Shown: piece after piece, positions 44,035 to 52,051 of the stretch
How positions within the stretch are numbered: position 1 is the first letter of the stretch
How the letters are laid out: every line of letters begins with the position of its first letter
Assembly: GCA_963757135.1 (NCBI GenBank)
Contig: CAVWQE010000005.1
Location: forward strand, 296,880-360,879
Length of the DNA: 64,000 nucleotides
Reading direction: 5' to 3'
From: Gp1-AA145 sp963757135
GTDB taxonomy: Bacteria; Acidobacteriota; Terriglobia; Terriglobales; Acidobacteriaceae
Program-made: the position numbers and the translations under genes
Notes under the pieces: model-generated
The model's input: only the letters and a program-made list of their open reading frames with translations
Told to the model about the DNA's origin: nothing
Database searches by the model: none

Positions 44035-44460
44035 CTAGGCCGGCATTCTGCCGAGCAGCATCATAAATAACCCAAAGATTACCAGGATCAGGAAAGCTGC
44101 AGAAAAAATGTAGTAACCAATTTTAATCTTCGGCCATAGCCACGCAGGAAATGTGTCCCGAAATTTGTCGGTCAAACTTTCATTAAGGCGTGGCGGCAGA
44201 AACGCTTCCTCTGACCCCGGCTTCCATCCTGATGCGATCCATGTTGCCCTGAGATTTGAAAGGAGCAACGCGGCAAATAGAATGCGCACGATGCCCGGCG
44301 AAATAAATGTATCAAGAAGATACATGGCGAAAACGACGACAGCCGCGTACCGGCTGCGTTCGCGTACGCCTACCCCGCCTAGATAATAGAAGAGCAAAAT
44401 AGCCGCTCCCGTTACCGGCTTACCCGAGACCGCCAGGAACACAACGGAAAGCACCGCCAC
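44035..44460 (-). CDS. Membrane protein, possibly cut at its 5' end by the insertion element
   Basis: 141 residues from a GTG at 44460, with three or four hydrophobic helices (AVLSVVFLAVSGKPVTGAAI, VVVFAMYLLDTFISP, IFSAAFLILVIFGLFMMLL). The frame stays open upstream of that GTG (NQGYWVCTL precedes it) right up to the insertion element's left inverted repeat at 44489-44503, then meets a stop inside the element. So the gene may have lost its natural start when the IS1111-type element landed. A short ATG-started frame on the minus strand just beyond the element's right end (MAAMLITWVPL, from about 45877 down to the repeat) could be the missing piece. No family recognised. Confidence 0.5.
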   Translation of the reverse strand: MAVLSVVFLAVSGKPVTGAAILLFYYLGGVGVRERSRYAAVVVFAMYLLDTFISPGIVRILFAALLLSNLRATWIASGWKPGSEEAFLPPRLNESLTDKFRDTFPAWLWPKIKIGYYIFSAAFLILVIFGLFMMLLGRMPA

Positions 44461-44523
44461 AAGCGTGCAGACCCAGTAGCCTTGATTGGATAAGAGCGAA
44501 GGCTCGATGCATACTCAGCTAGC

Positions 44524-44542
44524 TTTTGGTTGAGGACCAAAA
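44524..44542 (+). promoter_or_regulatory. Left-end hairpin of the IS1111-type element
   Basis: TTTTGGT, 5-base loop, ACCAAAA (perfect 7-base stem) just upstream of the transposase SD. An outer stem GCGAAGGC (44496-44503) with GCCTTCGC (44560-44567) would enclose it and the SD (AGAAGGAGC), hiding the start on read-through transcripts. Confidence 0.5.
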
Positions 44543-44568
44543 CGTCTGGGCAGAAGGAGCCTTCGCAA

Positions 44569-45609
44569 ATGAAGATTATAGGCTGTGATTTTCATCCCAG
44601 CTGGCAACAGATCGCCTGGCTGGAAACGGAAACGGGAGAAACGGGCGAGCACAAGCTGGTGCATGCCAGCGGCGATGCGCAGCAGTTTTACCAACGGCTG
44701 TCGGCGCCGGTGCTGATCGGCATGGAGGCCACGGGCAACAGCCAGTGGTTTATCGAACTGGTGGAAGACCTGGGACACGAGATCTGGATCGGGGACGCGG
44801 CGCAAATCCGAGCCAGTTATGTGCGCAAGCAGAAAACTGACAAGCGGGATGCGGCCCACATTCTGAAACTGCTGCTGGAGGGGCGGTTCCCACGTCTGTG
44901 GGCGCCTGACCGGGAGCAGCGCGACCTGCGGCAGCTGGTGCTGCACCGGCACAAGCTAGTGCTGATCCGGGCGCGAGTGAAAAACGAACTACAACACCTT
45001 TCTCTGAATAAAGGAATGCAGCGGAAGCGCCGGTTGTGGAGTGCAGCGGGAATGCAGTTGCTGCGCGAACTGCAGTTAAAGCCCTGGGCGGCGTGCCGGC
45101 GGGAAGACTTGCTCGGGCTGCTGGCGATGTTGGACGAGCAGGTGGGAAAACTCGATGCCGCGGTCGCGCATGCGGCGGAAGAAAATCCGCAGTCCAAGCT
45201 GTTGCTGACGCAACCGGGAGTGGGTCCGAACACAGCGCTGGCGTTCGTGTTGACCATCGGCGATGTGAAACGATTCCCGCGTGGCAAGCAGGTAGCCAGT
45301 TATCTGGGACTGATTCCGCGCGAAGAAAGTTCGGGTGGAAGACAAAAACTGGGTGCCATCACCAAACAAGGCAATCGCATGCTGCGCTCGCTGCTGGTGG
45401 AGGCGGCACAGATTGCGGTGCGCTATGATCCCCAGTTTCGCAAAGCGTATTTACACCGCTGCCACCAGAAAGCGAAAGCCGTGGCCAAAGTGGCAGCGGC
45501 CCGAAAATTAGCCGTACGACTCTACTGGATGCTGCGCACGCAGACGCCGTATCCAGAGATCGTTCGCATCGAGAGCAGCCCGCGGGTGCCCCTGGTCGGC
45601 GCGAGCTAG
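44569..45609 (+). CDS. IS110-family (IS1111-type) DEDD recombinase
   Basis: 346 residues from the ATG at 44569 with SD AGAAGGAGC. The N-terminal RuvC-like DEDD domain has Asp7 (IGCDFHPS), Glu53 (IGMEATGNSQW), Asp91 and Asp94 (KTDKRDAAH). The C-terminal Tnp_20 domain has LLTQPGVGPNTALAFV, YLGLIPREESSGGRQKLGAI (with the conserved serine) and TKQGNRMLRSLLVEAAQ. All catalytic positions are intact. In this family a structured RNA made from the element directs donor and target choice; the likely source of that RNA is the region just 3' of this gene. Confidence 0.95.
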   Translation: MKIIGCDFHPSWQQIAWLETETGETGEHKLVHASGDAQQFYQRLSAPVLIGMEATGNSQWFIELVEDLGHEIWIGDAAQIRASYVRKQKTDKRDAAHILKLLLEGRFPRLWAPDREQRDLRQLVLHRHKLVLIRARVKNELQHLSLNKGMQRKRRLWSAAGMQLLRELQLKPWAACRREDLLGLLAMLDEQVGKLDAAVAHAAEENPQSKLLLTQPGVGPNTALAFVLTIGDVKRFPRGKQVASYLGLIPREESSGGRQKLGAITKQGNRMLRSLLVEAAQIAVRYDPQFRKAYLHRCHQKAKAVAKVAAARKLAVRLYWMLRTQTPYPEIVRIESSPRVPLVGAS

Positions 45610-45822
45610 ACCGTGACGTTGATTGGGCGCTCTCGCATCCCCTACAGACGGGATGTTCGCATAGAAGAATCATGGTTGCTGTTTAGGCCGAATCGATGGT
45701 TGGTGGAACGAGCTTCCACCGAAAAGTGATTCAGCGTGAGATTTCCAGAGTCCTGGTCCTCAACCTCTCTGGCAAAAATCACCGGTGCTGCGCACCGCCA
45801 GGACAAGTGCGCTCTTGACAAT
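45610..45822 (+). ncRNA. Candidate bridge/seek RNA of the IS1111-type element
   Basis: The 3' non-coding end of the element, about 210 bases, holds several hairpins: CATCCC...GGGATG (45636-45655), a perfect GGTGGAA-loop-TTCCACC (45702-45720), and CGGTG-loop-CACCG (about 45784-45798). TTGATTGG at 45619-45626 is identical to the left target flank TTGATTGG at 44482-44489, as a left target guide should be. CCCCT (45639-45643) is the reverse complement of AGGGG in the right flank (45839-45843), as a right target guide would be. Location and match are what family knowledge predicts; the RNA boundaries are inferred. Confidence 0.55.
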
Positions 45823-46015
45823 GCCTTCGCTCTTATCGAGGGGCACCCAGGTAATCAACATCGCTGCCATTCTCAATCTGCGGCCAGAAAAGACTCTTCA
45901 GGCGGCTTTCGCTGCGGGCGGAAGAACCGGATAAATTGAGCGTTTCCACGCGGGCATTAGAACCTAAACCGCGGTTTCAGTCTAGAAAAAAATCGGCGAT
46001 CGAATGTTGGGCTGG

Positions 46016-47191
46016 CTAGCCTAGGGTCTGCACCTCGACTGACAACACCGCCGGCAGATCACGCACGATCGGGGCCCAATTATCTCCAGCGTCGGGTGAG
46101 CAATATACCTGGCCGCCGGTGGTGCCGAAGTAAATCCCGCACTTATCCAGCGTATCCACAGACATGGCATCACGCAGGACGTTCACGTAGCAATCCTTCT
46201 GCGGCAGGCCTTTGGTCAGCGGCTCCCACTCGTTACCTCCGGTTTTGCTGCGGAAGACGCGCAGCTTGCCTTCATGCACAAAGTGTTCGCCGTCGCTTTT
46301 GATCGGCAGCACATAGACGGTTTCCGGTTCGTGCGCGTGGACGTCAATCACAAAACCGAAATCGGTCGGCAGGTTGCCGCTGACTTCCCTCCACTGATCC
46401 CCAGCATCATCGGAACGCATCACGTCCCAGTGCTTCTGCATGAACAGAACGCCCGGGCGCTTGGGATTCATGGCAATGTGGTGAACGCAGTGGCCGACTT
46501 CGGCGTCCTGGTCAGGGATATATTGCGAACGCAGGCCTTTGTTGATCGGCTTCCAGGTCTTGCCGCCGTCGTCGGTGCGAAACGCGCCGGCCGCCGAGAT
46601 TGCGATCCACATGCGCTGCGGGTTGGTGGGATCAAGAACGATGGAGTGCAGGCACATTCCGCCCGCTCCCGGCTGCCATTTGGGGCCGGTGCCGTGTCCG
46701 CGCAGGCCGGGAAGTTCGTGCCAACTGGTGCCGCCATCGGTCGAGCGGAAAATCGCGGCGTCTTCAACTCCGGCATAAACCGTGTCGGGATCGGTGAGCG
46801 ATGGCTCGAGGTGCCACACCCGTTTGAACTCCCACGGATGCTGCGTTCCGTCGTACCACTGGTGCGTAGTCAACGGCGCGGCGGCGGCGTCATAGACAAA
46901 CTTGTTGCTCTCGCCTTTCGGCATTCCGCCGGGGCCAGCCTGCTCGCCTGGAGTCGTACCCGGCTGGTACCAGGTTTTGCCGCCGTCGTCAGAGCGTTGA
47001 ATAATCTGACCGAACCAGCCGCTGGTTTGCGAGGCGTAAATGCGATTGGGATCGGCGGACGACCCTTTCAGGTGATACATCTCCCAACCGGAAAAATGGG
47101 GGCCACTGAGCTCCCATTTTTCGCGTTTGCCGTCTGACGTAAGGATGAACGCGCCTTTCTTTGTGCCGACGAGAACACGGACGGAGGCCAT
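46016..47191 (-). CDS. BNR/Asp-box beta-propeller protein
   Basis: 391 residues with SD AAGGAGAAGAG before the ATG. Five Asp boxes mark a sialidase/VPS10-like propeller: SDDGGKTW, STDGGTSW, TDDGGKTW, SDDAGDQW and SPDAGDNW. No signal peptide, so probably cytoplasmic. The sialidase catalytic residues (RIP motif, Arg triad) are absent, so it is not a sialidase. From memory, close relatives annotated as WD40/YVTN/BNR-like proteins often sit next to a MoaD/ThiS-like gene; here such a gene lies at 51677, separated by the kinase pair and an IS481-like element. Function unknown. Confidence 0.82.
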   Translation of the reverse strand: MASVRVLVGTKKGAFILTSDGKREKWELSGPHFSGWEMYHLKGSSADPNRIYASQTSGWFGQIIQRSDDGGKTWYQPGTTPGEQAGPGGMPKGESNKFVYDAAAAPLTTHQWYDGTQHPWEFKRVWHLEPSLTDPDTVYAGVEDAAIFRSTDGGTSWHELPGLRGHGTGPKWQPGAGGMCLHSIVLDPTNPQRMWIAISAAGAFRTDDGGKTWKPINKGLRSQYIPDQDAEVGHCVHHIAMNPKRPGVLFMQKHWDVMRSDDAGDQWREVSGNLPTDFGFVIDVHAHEPETVYVLPIKSDGEHFVHEGKLRVFRSKTGGNEWEPLTKGLPQKDCYVNVLRDAMSVDTLDKCGIYFGTTGGQVYCSPDAGDNWAPIVRDLPAVLSVEVQTLG

Positions 47192-47340
47192 TGGTCTTCT
47201 CTTCTCCTTTGGATTGAATTCAAATTAGTTTATATCCACCTACAAAATAAACGTCCAGCCCAAGCCGCTGTGGAAAGTCCGAAATCAGCCAGCCTATAAA
47301 CCCGCCACTAACGAACCATGACACCGCGCCGATAGAGCTT

Positions 47341-49938
47341 ATGAGTCCTGGAATTGATGTGCCCAAATCTGCATTCAAAAGCGAAGGTTGGTGGATTTGC
47401 CTGTCGGGATCGGCCAGCGTCCTCATCGGGTTGGTCGTACTCGCCGGTTGGCATTGGCACAATGAGGTTCTCATCCAAATCGGCCCCACGTTGGCGCCGA
47501 TGCAGCGGAATACGGCCGTCGGATTCATCCTATGCGGCGCCGGGTTTCTGTGTTGGCTGGGCCCGGAGGAGCGGCAGAAGTATGCTGCGCGCTGTGGGTG
47601 GACGGCCGCGGCATTAGGATTGGTCACTCTGCTTGAGTATTCATTCTCAGTCGATCTACGGATAGACCAGTTGCTGGGCCCCGCGCAGGCGATGAGTAAA
47701 GCGCCGTTTCCCGGTCGCATGTCATTGTTGACTGCGTTCTGCTTAATGCTTACGGGAGTTTGCATGGCCGTCGCCACTCCAAGGGCGACCCGGAAAAAGG
47801 AAATTGCGGCCGCCTTGGGAGGGTCACTGGTTTCGGCGATAGCTTTAGCCAGCATCTTCAGTTATTTTCTCGGCACCGGAGTCCCATTCGGCTGGGCCCA
47901 AGTCAGCTTTATGGCGGCCCACAGCGCAACTGCGTTCCTGCTTCTGGGATCGGGATTGGTAGCGCAAGCCACCGCTATGAACGGGCGTGCTTGCAATCCG
48001 GCGCAATCAACAACGCCCCGTCCGCCACCGCCTTGGCTGCCATGGTGCTTGTATCTGGTGCTCGCCACGATTTTACTGAGCCTCTGGCAGGCGGTCCTCG
48101 CCAGTAGCGACCCGCGCTCAGGCCTCTCCCGCATTGGGGGCGCCTTGGCAGCATTCCTGCTGATCTCTGTGATCCTGCTGGTCACTCCGGTCGGGTGGCA
48201 GGATAAGGTCACGACCGGGGTAGGGATGGGGTTGTTGGTTGTCGCCTTCGTCGGTGTGCTCTCTTACCGTAGCTTGACTGAAACCGACGATGAGCGGAGT
48301 TGGGTATCACACACGCATACAGTTATCGAAACCCTCGATTCTTTGGCATCGAGTTTGGAAAGCTCCCGCCCCGAGCAAGAGGAACTAGCCCATACCGAGA
48401 TGGATCAACTGTATGTAAAAGTCCAGGAACTACGATCCCTGACCATCGATAATCCCACACAGCAGCATATCTTAGATTCCCTGCAGGACGCTTTACCTGG
48501 CCTGGCCAGAGAAGGCCACAAAGCCGAGCTTGCGACCACAAGTAACGTTTCCCGTGATTCCTCCAGACATCAGGAAGCAATAGCAGAAATTCGAATCCTA
48601 ATTGCCCGAATGCGATCGGGGGAGAACCGGCTCCTTAACGAGAGATCCCGGGCTGTGGAAGCGAACTCTCGGCGGACACGGTTCGCCGTGGTCGTAGGGA
48701 ATCTGATGGCGCTGTTGTTTATTGTCGTCGCCCTCGTTTCCGCTCGACGGGAAATGGCAACACGCAGGCGTGTGGAAGATGCCCTAAGGACGGCGGAGCG
48801 CACTTTTCGCGGTCTGCTCGAAAGCGCCCCGGACGCTGTAGTGGTCGTGAACCGCGCGGGAAAAATTGTGTTGGTCAACGCTCAAATCGAAAGAGTGTTC
48901 GGCCATAAGCGGGAAGAGTTGATCGGCCGCGAAATCGAACTGCTCATACCGTCACGTTTCCGGCAATCCCATCCCGCACACTTTGGTGGATTCTTTTCCA
49001 GCCCCCACGCCCGTCCTATGGGCAAAGGGCTGGAACTCTACGGCTTGCGACAGGACGGCAGCGAATTTCCAGTGGAGATCAGCCTGAGCCCGCTCGAGAC
49101 AGAAGAAGGAGTATTGGTCTCGGCGGCAATTCGCGATATCACCAGCCGCAAGCAATCAGAGGATGAAATCCGCAGACTGAATCAGAGCCTGGAGGAACGA
49201 GCCGAGGAATTGGCAGCGTCCAACAAAGAACTCGAAGCATTCACCTACACTGCTGCTCATGACCTGCGCGCACCTCTGCGTCACTTGCACGGCTACTCCA
49301 CTTTCCTCAAGGAAGCCTGGTATGAACGACTGGATGACGAAGGACGGCATTTCCTTGACCGGATCATAATCTCCACCAAAGGAATGGCCATCCTGCTCGA
49401 TGAGCTGTTGAATTTTTCCCGTTTAGGGCGGGTGGAATTGCAGACGCATGCGGTCAGCTTGACCGACCTGGTGGCGCGCATCCGGGAAGACTTGGAGACC
49501 GAACCTGATGCCCGGCGTGTGAACTGGGAGGTCGGAGAATTACCTGAGGTCGAAGGCGATCTTTCTCTGCTTCATCAAGTGTTGGTGAACTTGCTCTCCA
49601 ACGCCGTAAAGTATTCCCGCAAATCTGCCGAACCAAAAGTGGTAATCGATTGCGTGAGCGGCGAGGCCGGAATGACCACAATTCGTGTGCAGGACAATGG
49701 CGCGGGTTTCGACATGCAGTATGCCAACAAGCTTTTTCAAGTGTTCCAGCGGCTGCACCGAGCCAAGGATTTCGAAGGAACGGGCATCGGCCTCGCTATC
49801 GTGCGCCGAATCGTAGAACGCCACGGCGGGCGGGCATGGGCCGAAGGTACTGTCGGACAAGGCGCAACCTTCTATTTCTCATTACCAACCAGGAGGCAAG
49901 ATCGTGGACAAGCTCGGGTACATTCTGCTGGCCGATGA
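47341..49938 (+). CDS. Membrane sensor histidine kinase (CHASE3, PAS, HisKA, HATPase)
   Basis: 865 residues. An N-terminal block of several membrane helices (about 20-295) is followed by a CHASE3-like extracellular domain (about 305-445, SYRSLTETDDERSWVSHTH to ARMRSGENRLLNERS) and one more helix (about 447-467). A PAS domain follows (about 483-605, LLESAPDAVVVVNRAGKIVLVNAQ), then HisKA with the phosphoacceptor His640 in AAHDLRAPLRHLHGYS, and a HATPase domain (NLLSNAVKYS, DNGAGFD, GTGIGLAIVRRIVERHGG). The HDLRAPLRH form is typical of phytochrome-related kinases. Its gene overlaps the response regulator by 35 bases, so they work together. Signal unknown. Confidence 0.9.
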   Translation: MSPGIDVPKSAFKSEGWWICLSGSASVLIGLVVLAGWHWHNEVLIQIGPTLAPMQRNTAVGFILCGAGFLCWLGPEERQKYAARCGWTAAALGLVTLLEYSFSVDLRIDQLLGPAQAMSKAPFPGRMSLLTAFCLMLTGVCMAVATPRATRKKEIAAALGGSLVSAIALASIFSYFLGTGVPFGWAQVSFMAAHSATAFLLLGSGLVAQATAMNGRACNPAQSTTPRPPPPWLPWCLYLVLATILLSLWQAVLASSDPRSGLSRIGGALAAFLLISVILLVTPVGWQDKVTTGVGMGLLVVAFVGVLSYRSLTETDDERSWVSHTHTVIETLDSLASSLESSRPEQEELAHTEMDQLYVKVQELRSLTIDNPTQQHILDSLQDALPGLAREGHKAELATTSNVSRDSSRHQEAIAEIRILIARMRSGENRLLNERSRAVEANSRRTRFAVVVGNLMALLFIVVALVSARREMATRRRVEDALRTAERTFRGLLESAPDAVVVVNRAGKIVLVNAQIERVFGHKREELIGREIELLIPSRFRQSHPAHFGGFFSSPHARPMGKGLELYGLRQDGSEFPVEISLSPLETEEGVLVSAAIRDITSRKQSEDEIRRLNQSLEERAEELAASNKELEAFTYTAAHDLRAPLRHLHGYSTFLKEAWYERLDDEGRHFLDRIIISTKGMAILLDELLNFSRLGRVELQTHAVSLTDLVARIREDLETEPDARRVNWEVGELPEVEGDLSLLHQVLVNLLSNAVKYSRKSAEPKVVIDCVSGEAGMTTIRVQDNGAGFDMQYANKLFQVFQRLHRAKDFEGTGIGLAIVRRIVERHGGRAWAEGTVGQGATFYFSLPTRRQDRGQARVHSAGR

Positions 49939-51496
49939 CAACGAAGATGACTTGGAACTGGAAACGCGCGCGTTGGCACAATATCGCCTGGCGAACGAAA
50001 TTGTCGTCGTGCGCGACGGCGCAGAGGCGCTTGACTTTCTCTGTCGCCGCGGCGAGTTTATTGAGCGCAGTTCGGTCGAGCCTCTGGTTGTACTCCTCGA
50101 CATCAACATGCCGAGAGTCAATGGACTCGAAGTGTTGGAGGAAATGAAAAGGGATCCGAATTTGCGCCTGATTCCGGTAGTCATGCTCACATCTTCGCGC
50201 CAGGGCCCGGATGTTGAGCGTTGCTACGCTCTCGGAGCCAATGCCTATGTGCTCAAACCGGTGGATTTCGCCCAATTTGCCGACGCGGTGAAGACGATCG
50301 GAAAATTCTGGGCTGTGCTGAACGAACTGCCACAGACACAGGCGAAATCGGCGGCCGGAGGCAAGTGAGCGTCGTGCACCCCCTGGGTCGCTGCGGAATT
50401 CGCTTCCCTTTTCCGACCCATCCGGCATTTCGTCCGCCCAGAGAAAGGGGTGCCTAGGGAGATCGTATCCCCCGGAGTGGTTCAAGTAATAGTCCAAGAA
50501 AACAGGTGGAAGCAAACAGAGTTGGAGCGGCCAGCGGGGTTGGAGTTGCTCGACGATCTGCCAAGGGCTGAGGTTTTGTTTATGAGAGTTGGGACGGACC
50601 AGGTTGAAGTAGAGCTGGTAGGTAAAGGCTTTGGCGAGGAAGTCGCCCCGACTGTGGAACGATTCCAGGTCAAAGAACTCATCTTCGACGAGGCGGTGAA
50701 CGGTTTCCACATCGCTCTGGAAGGTGTGAGCGGCGGGAGGGATGCGAACGTGCTGGCTGTCGCCTAAAGCGGTGGGGAATCCGGTGGGGTGACCGCGACG
50801 ATCGTGGCCACCGATGAACTCGGAGCCGTTGTCGGTCTGCCAGACCAGATCGCGCAGAGAGATGCCGCAACGATCGAGGTGCTGCTGGATACGGGCGGCA
50901 AAGATGGAACTGGCAGCCGCAGAACGGCGCTCGGCAAAAGCCCAGAACAGCAGGCCGCTGCGCACTTCGCGGGCGGTGTATTCGACGGCCGGCAGATCGA
51001 AAGCCTGGGCCTGCGGCCAGTAGCGGGGAATATCGTCGAGATCCTTGGTGTCGGCGGAGATCTGCTGAAAGACGCGCCAGGTGGCTTTGATGTGGGCGAG
51101 GTCTTGTTTGCGCTGATACTTGCGCGGTCGTTTTTTGAGCAGGCCATGATGGCGCCAGATGCGTTCCAAGGCACGATGACTGAGAGGAAGGTCGAACTCC
51201 CGAATAAGACGACGAGCTCCGAAGGTGAACAGCTGCTGGCGGAGTGCGACGACCTGCTGTTCGATGTCGGCGGGAGTCTTGCCGGGCTGGCGATGAGGGG
51301 CGCGAGAAACTTCGATGAGGCCGCGCGGTCCTTGCTGCTGATAACGGCGCAGCCACTTGCGCACAGTGGGAACGGTGGTTTGAAACAAGCGGGCGGTGGG
51401 TTTGATGCCGCGTTGTCGAGCCGACTGCACCAAACGCAAGCGATGATTGTAGGCGTCTCTCATCTCGCGAATCAGGACGAAGTAGGCGGTGGACAC
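49796..51496 (-). CDS. IS481-like DDE transposase, reading out of the element
   Basis: Only 50462-51496 (345 codons) lies inside the element. Within it: helix-turn-helix domain (ARLFQTTVPTVRKWLRRYQQ), DDE catalytic core with Asp near 149-152 (QISADTKDLDD), Asp222 (WQTDNGSEF) and Glu264 (SDVETVHRLVEDEFF). The element's terminal repeat encodes GGYD and there is no stop codon, so the frame runs 221 more codons antisense to the response regulator and kinase genes before stopping at 49796. The core enzyme looks complete. GTG start at 51496; a later ATG at 51463 is also possible. Confidence 0.8.
   Translation of the reverse strand: MSTAYFVLIREMRDAYNHRLRLVQSARQRGIKPTARLFQTTVPTVRKWLRRYQQQGPRGLIEVSRAPHRQPGKTPADIEQQVVALRQQLFTFGARRLIREFDLPLSHRALERIWRHHGLLKKRPRKYQRKQDLAHIKATWRVFQQISADTKDLDDIPRYWPQAQAFDLPAVEYTAREVRSGLLFWAFAERRSAAASSIFAARIQQHLDRCGISLRDLVWQTDNGSEFIGGHDRRGHPTGFPTALGDSQHVRIPPAAHTFQSDVETVHRLVEDEFFDLESFHSRGDFLAKAFTYQLYFNLVRPNSHKQNLSPWQIVEQLQPRWPLQLCLLPPVFLDYYLNHSGGYDLPRHPFLWADEMPDGSEKGSEFRSDPGGARRSLASGRRFRLCLWQFVQHSPEFSDRLHRVGKLGEIHRFEHIGIGSESVATLNIRALARRCEHDYRNQAQIRIPFHFLQHFESIDSRHVDVEEYNQRLDRTALNKLAAATEKVKRLCAVAHDDNFVRQAILCQRARFQFQVIFVVIGQQNVPELVHDLASWLVMRNRRLRLVRQYLRPMPARRGVLRFGAR
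49904..50368 (+). CDS. Single-domain response regulator (Rcp1-like)
   Basis: 154 residues, GTG start with AGGAGGC upstream inside the kinase gene. A lone receiver domain: acidic pair LADDNEDD (9-16), phosphoacceptor Asp66 in LLDINMP, Thr96 in MLTSS, Lys118 in YVLKPVDF. The NEDD-rich loop and the INMPRVNGLEVLEE segment are the Rcp1/CheY-like type that pairs with phytochrome-like kinases. No output domain, so it acts by protein contact. The IS481-like element begins 93 bases downstream. Confidence 0.92.
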   Translation: MDKLGYILLADDNEDDLELETRALAQYRLANEIVVVRDGAEALDFLCRRGEFIERSSVEPLVVLLDINMPRVNGLEVLEEMKRDPNLRLIPVVMLTSSRQGPDVERCYALGANAYVLKPVDFAQFADAVKTIGKFWAVLNELPQTQAKSAAGGK

Positions 51497-51605
51497 AGCG
51501 GATTGTAGTCCCGGTCGCTGGCCTCCCGGCTTTTGCGGAGCCGTCCGGCCAGCTCCCTAACGCGTTTCTCGCTCAAGCATTTTAACTTCGCTAGGGGGAT
51601 ACGAT
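50462..51605 (-). mobile_element. IS481-like insertion element
   Basis: 1144 bases with 12-base terminal inverted repeats: ATCGTATCCCCC at 50462-50473 and its reverse complement at 51594-51605. One transposase gene on the minus strand. No target duplication is seen next to the ends, but a 15-base direct repeat CGTCCGCCCAGAGAA lies 16 and 17 bases outside the two ends (50431-50445 and 51623-51637). Confidence 0.8.
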
Positions 51606-51676
51606 GTGAGTAGGCTCTACCACGTCCGCCCAGAGAATGACAAATTCGCCGACTGGCGCGAAAATGTATTTGGCCC

Positions 51677-51973
51677 ATGATTCGCGTTATTCTTCCAACC
51701 CATCTTCGCACTCTTGCGCACGTCGGTTCCGAAGTCACACTCGATGTGTCTCCGCCGGTCACGGTGCGCTCTGTTCTGGATGCGCTTGAGGCCCGTTATC
51801 CCATGTTGCGCGGGGCCATTCGCGATCACGGGACTTTAGAGCGCCGCCCGTTTCTTCGGTTTTTTGCCTGTGAGGAAGATCTCACTCACGAACCGCCGGA
51901 CGCTCCGCTGCCCGAAGCAGTCATTTCGGGCAAAGAGCCTTTCCTCGTCATCGGGGCGATTGCAGGCGGATAG
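51677..51973 (+). CDS. MoaD/ThiS-like ubiquitin-fold protein
   Basis: 98 residues with the beta-grasp pattern of MoaD/ThiS (IRVILPTHLRTLAHVGSEVTL in blocks, VTVRSVLDALEARYPML). The C-terminus ends GAIAGG, close to the Gly-Gly that is adenylated in sulfur carriers, so it may act as a sulfur carrier or similar. The start codon overlaps, as ATGA, the stop of a short frame that comes out of the IS481-like element (51606-51679), the probable remains of an interrupted upstream gene. Partner enzymes (MoaE, ThiG, MoeB/ThiF) are not nearby. Confidence 0.8.
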   Translation: MIRVILPTHLRTLAHVGSEVTLDVSPPVTVRSVLDALEARYPMLRGAIRDHGTLERRPFLRFFACEEDLTHEPPDAPLPEAVISGKEPFLVIGAIAGG

Positions 51974-52051
51974 ATAAGCCCTGTTGTTGCGGGTGCTAAC
52001 ATTCCTCGCGTACTTCGGCCCAATCACCCGCAAGTCGCCAAAGGTACCCAC

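Larger units (their letters stand above)
44489..45837 (+). mobile_element. IS1111-group (IS110 family) insertion element
   Basis: Bounded by a perfect 15-base inverted repeat, GATAAGAGCGAAGGC at 44489-44503 and its reverse complement at 45823-45837. Inside these lies a second inverted pair, GGTTGAGGACC (44528-44538) and GGTCCTCAACC (45755-45765). Subterminal inverted repeats and a DEDD transposase define the IS1111 group; the true ends lie a few bases outside. No target duplication is expected or seen. The transposase is intact, so the element may be active. Its 3' non-coding end (about 210 bases) is the position of the guide RNA in this group. Confidence 0.85.

Noticed and set aside
50446..50461. 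Target-site duplication of the IS481-like element
   Set aside because: The bases next to the two ends (GGGAG and GTGAG) do not match; only the more distant 15-base repeat does.
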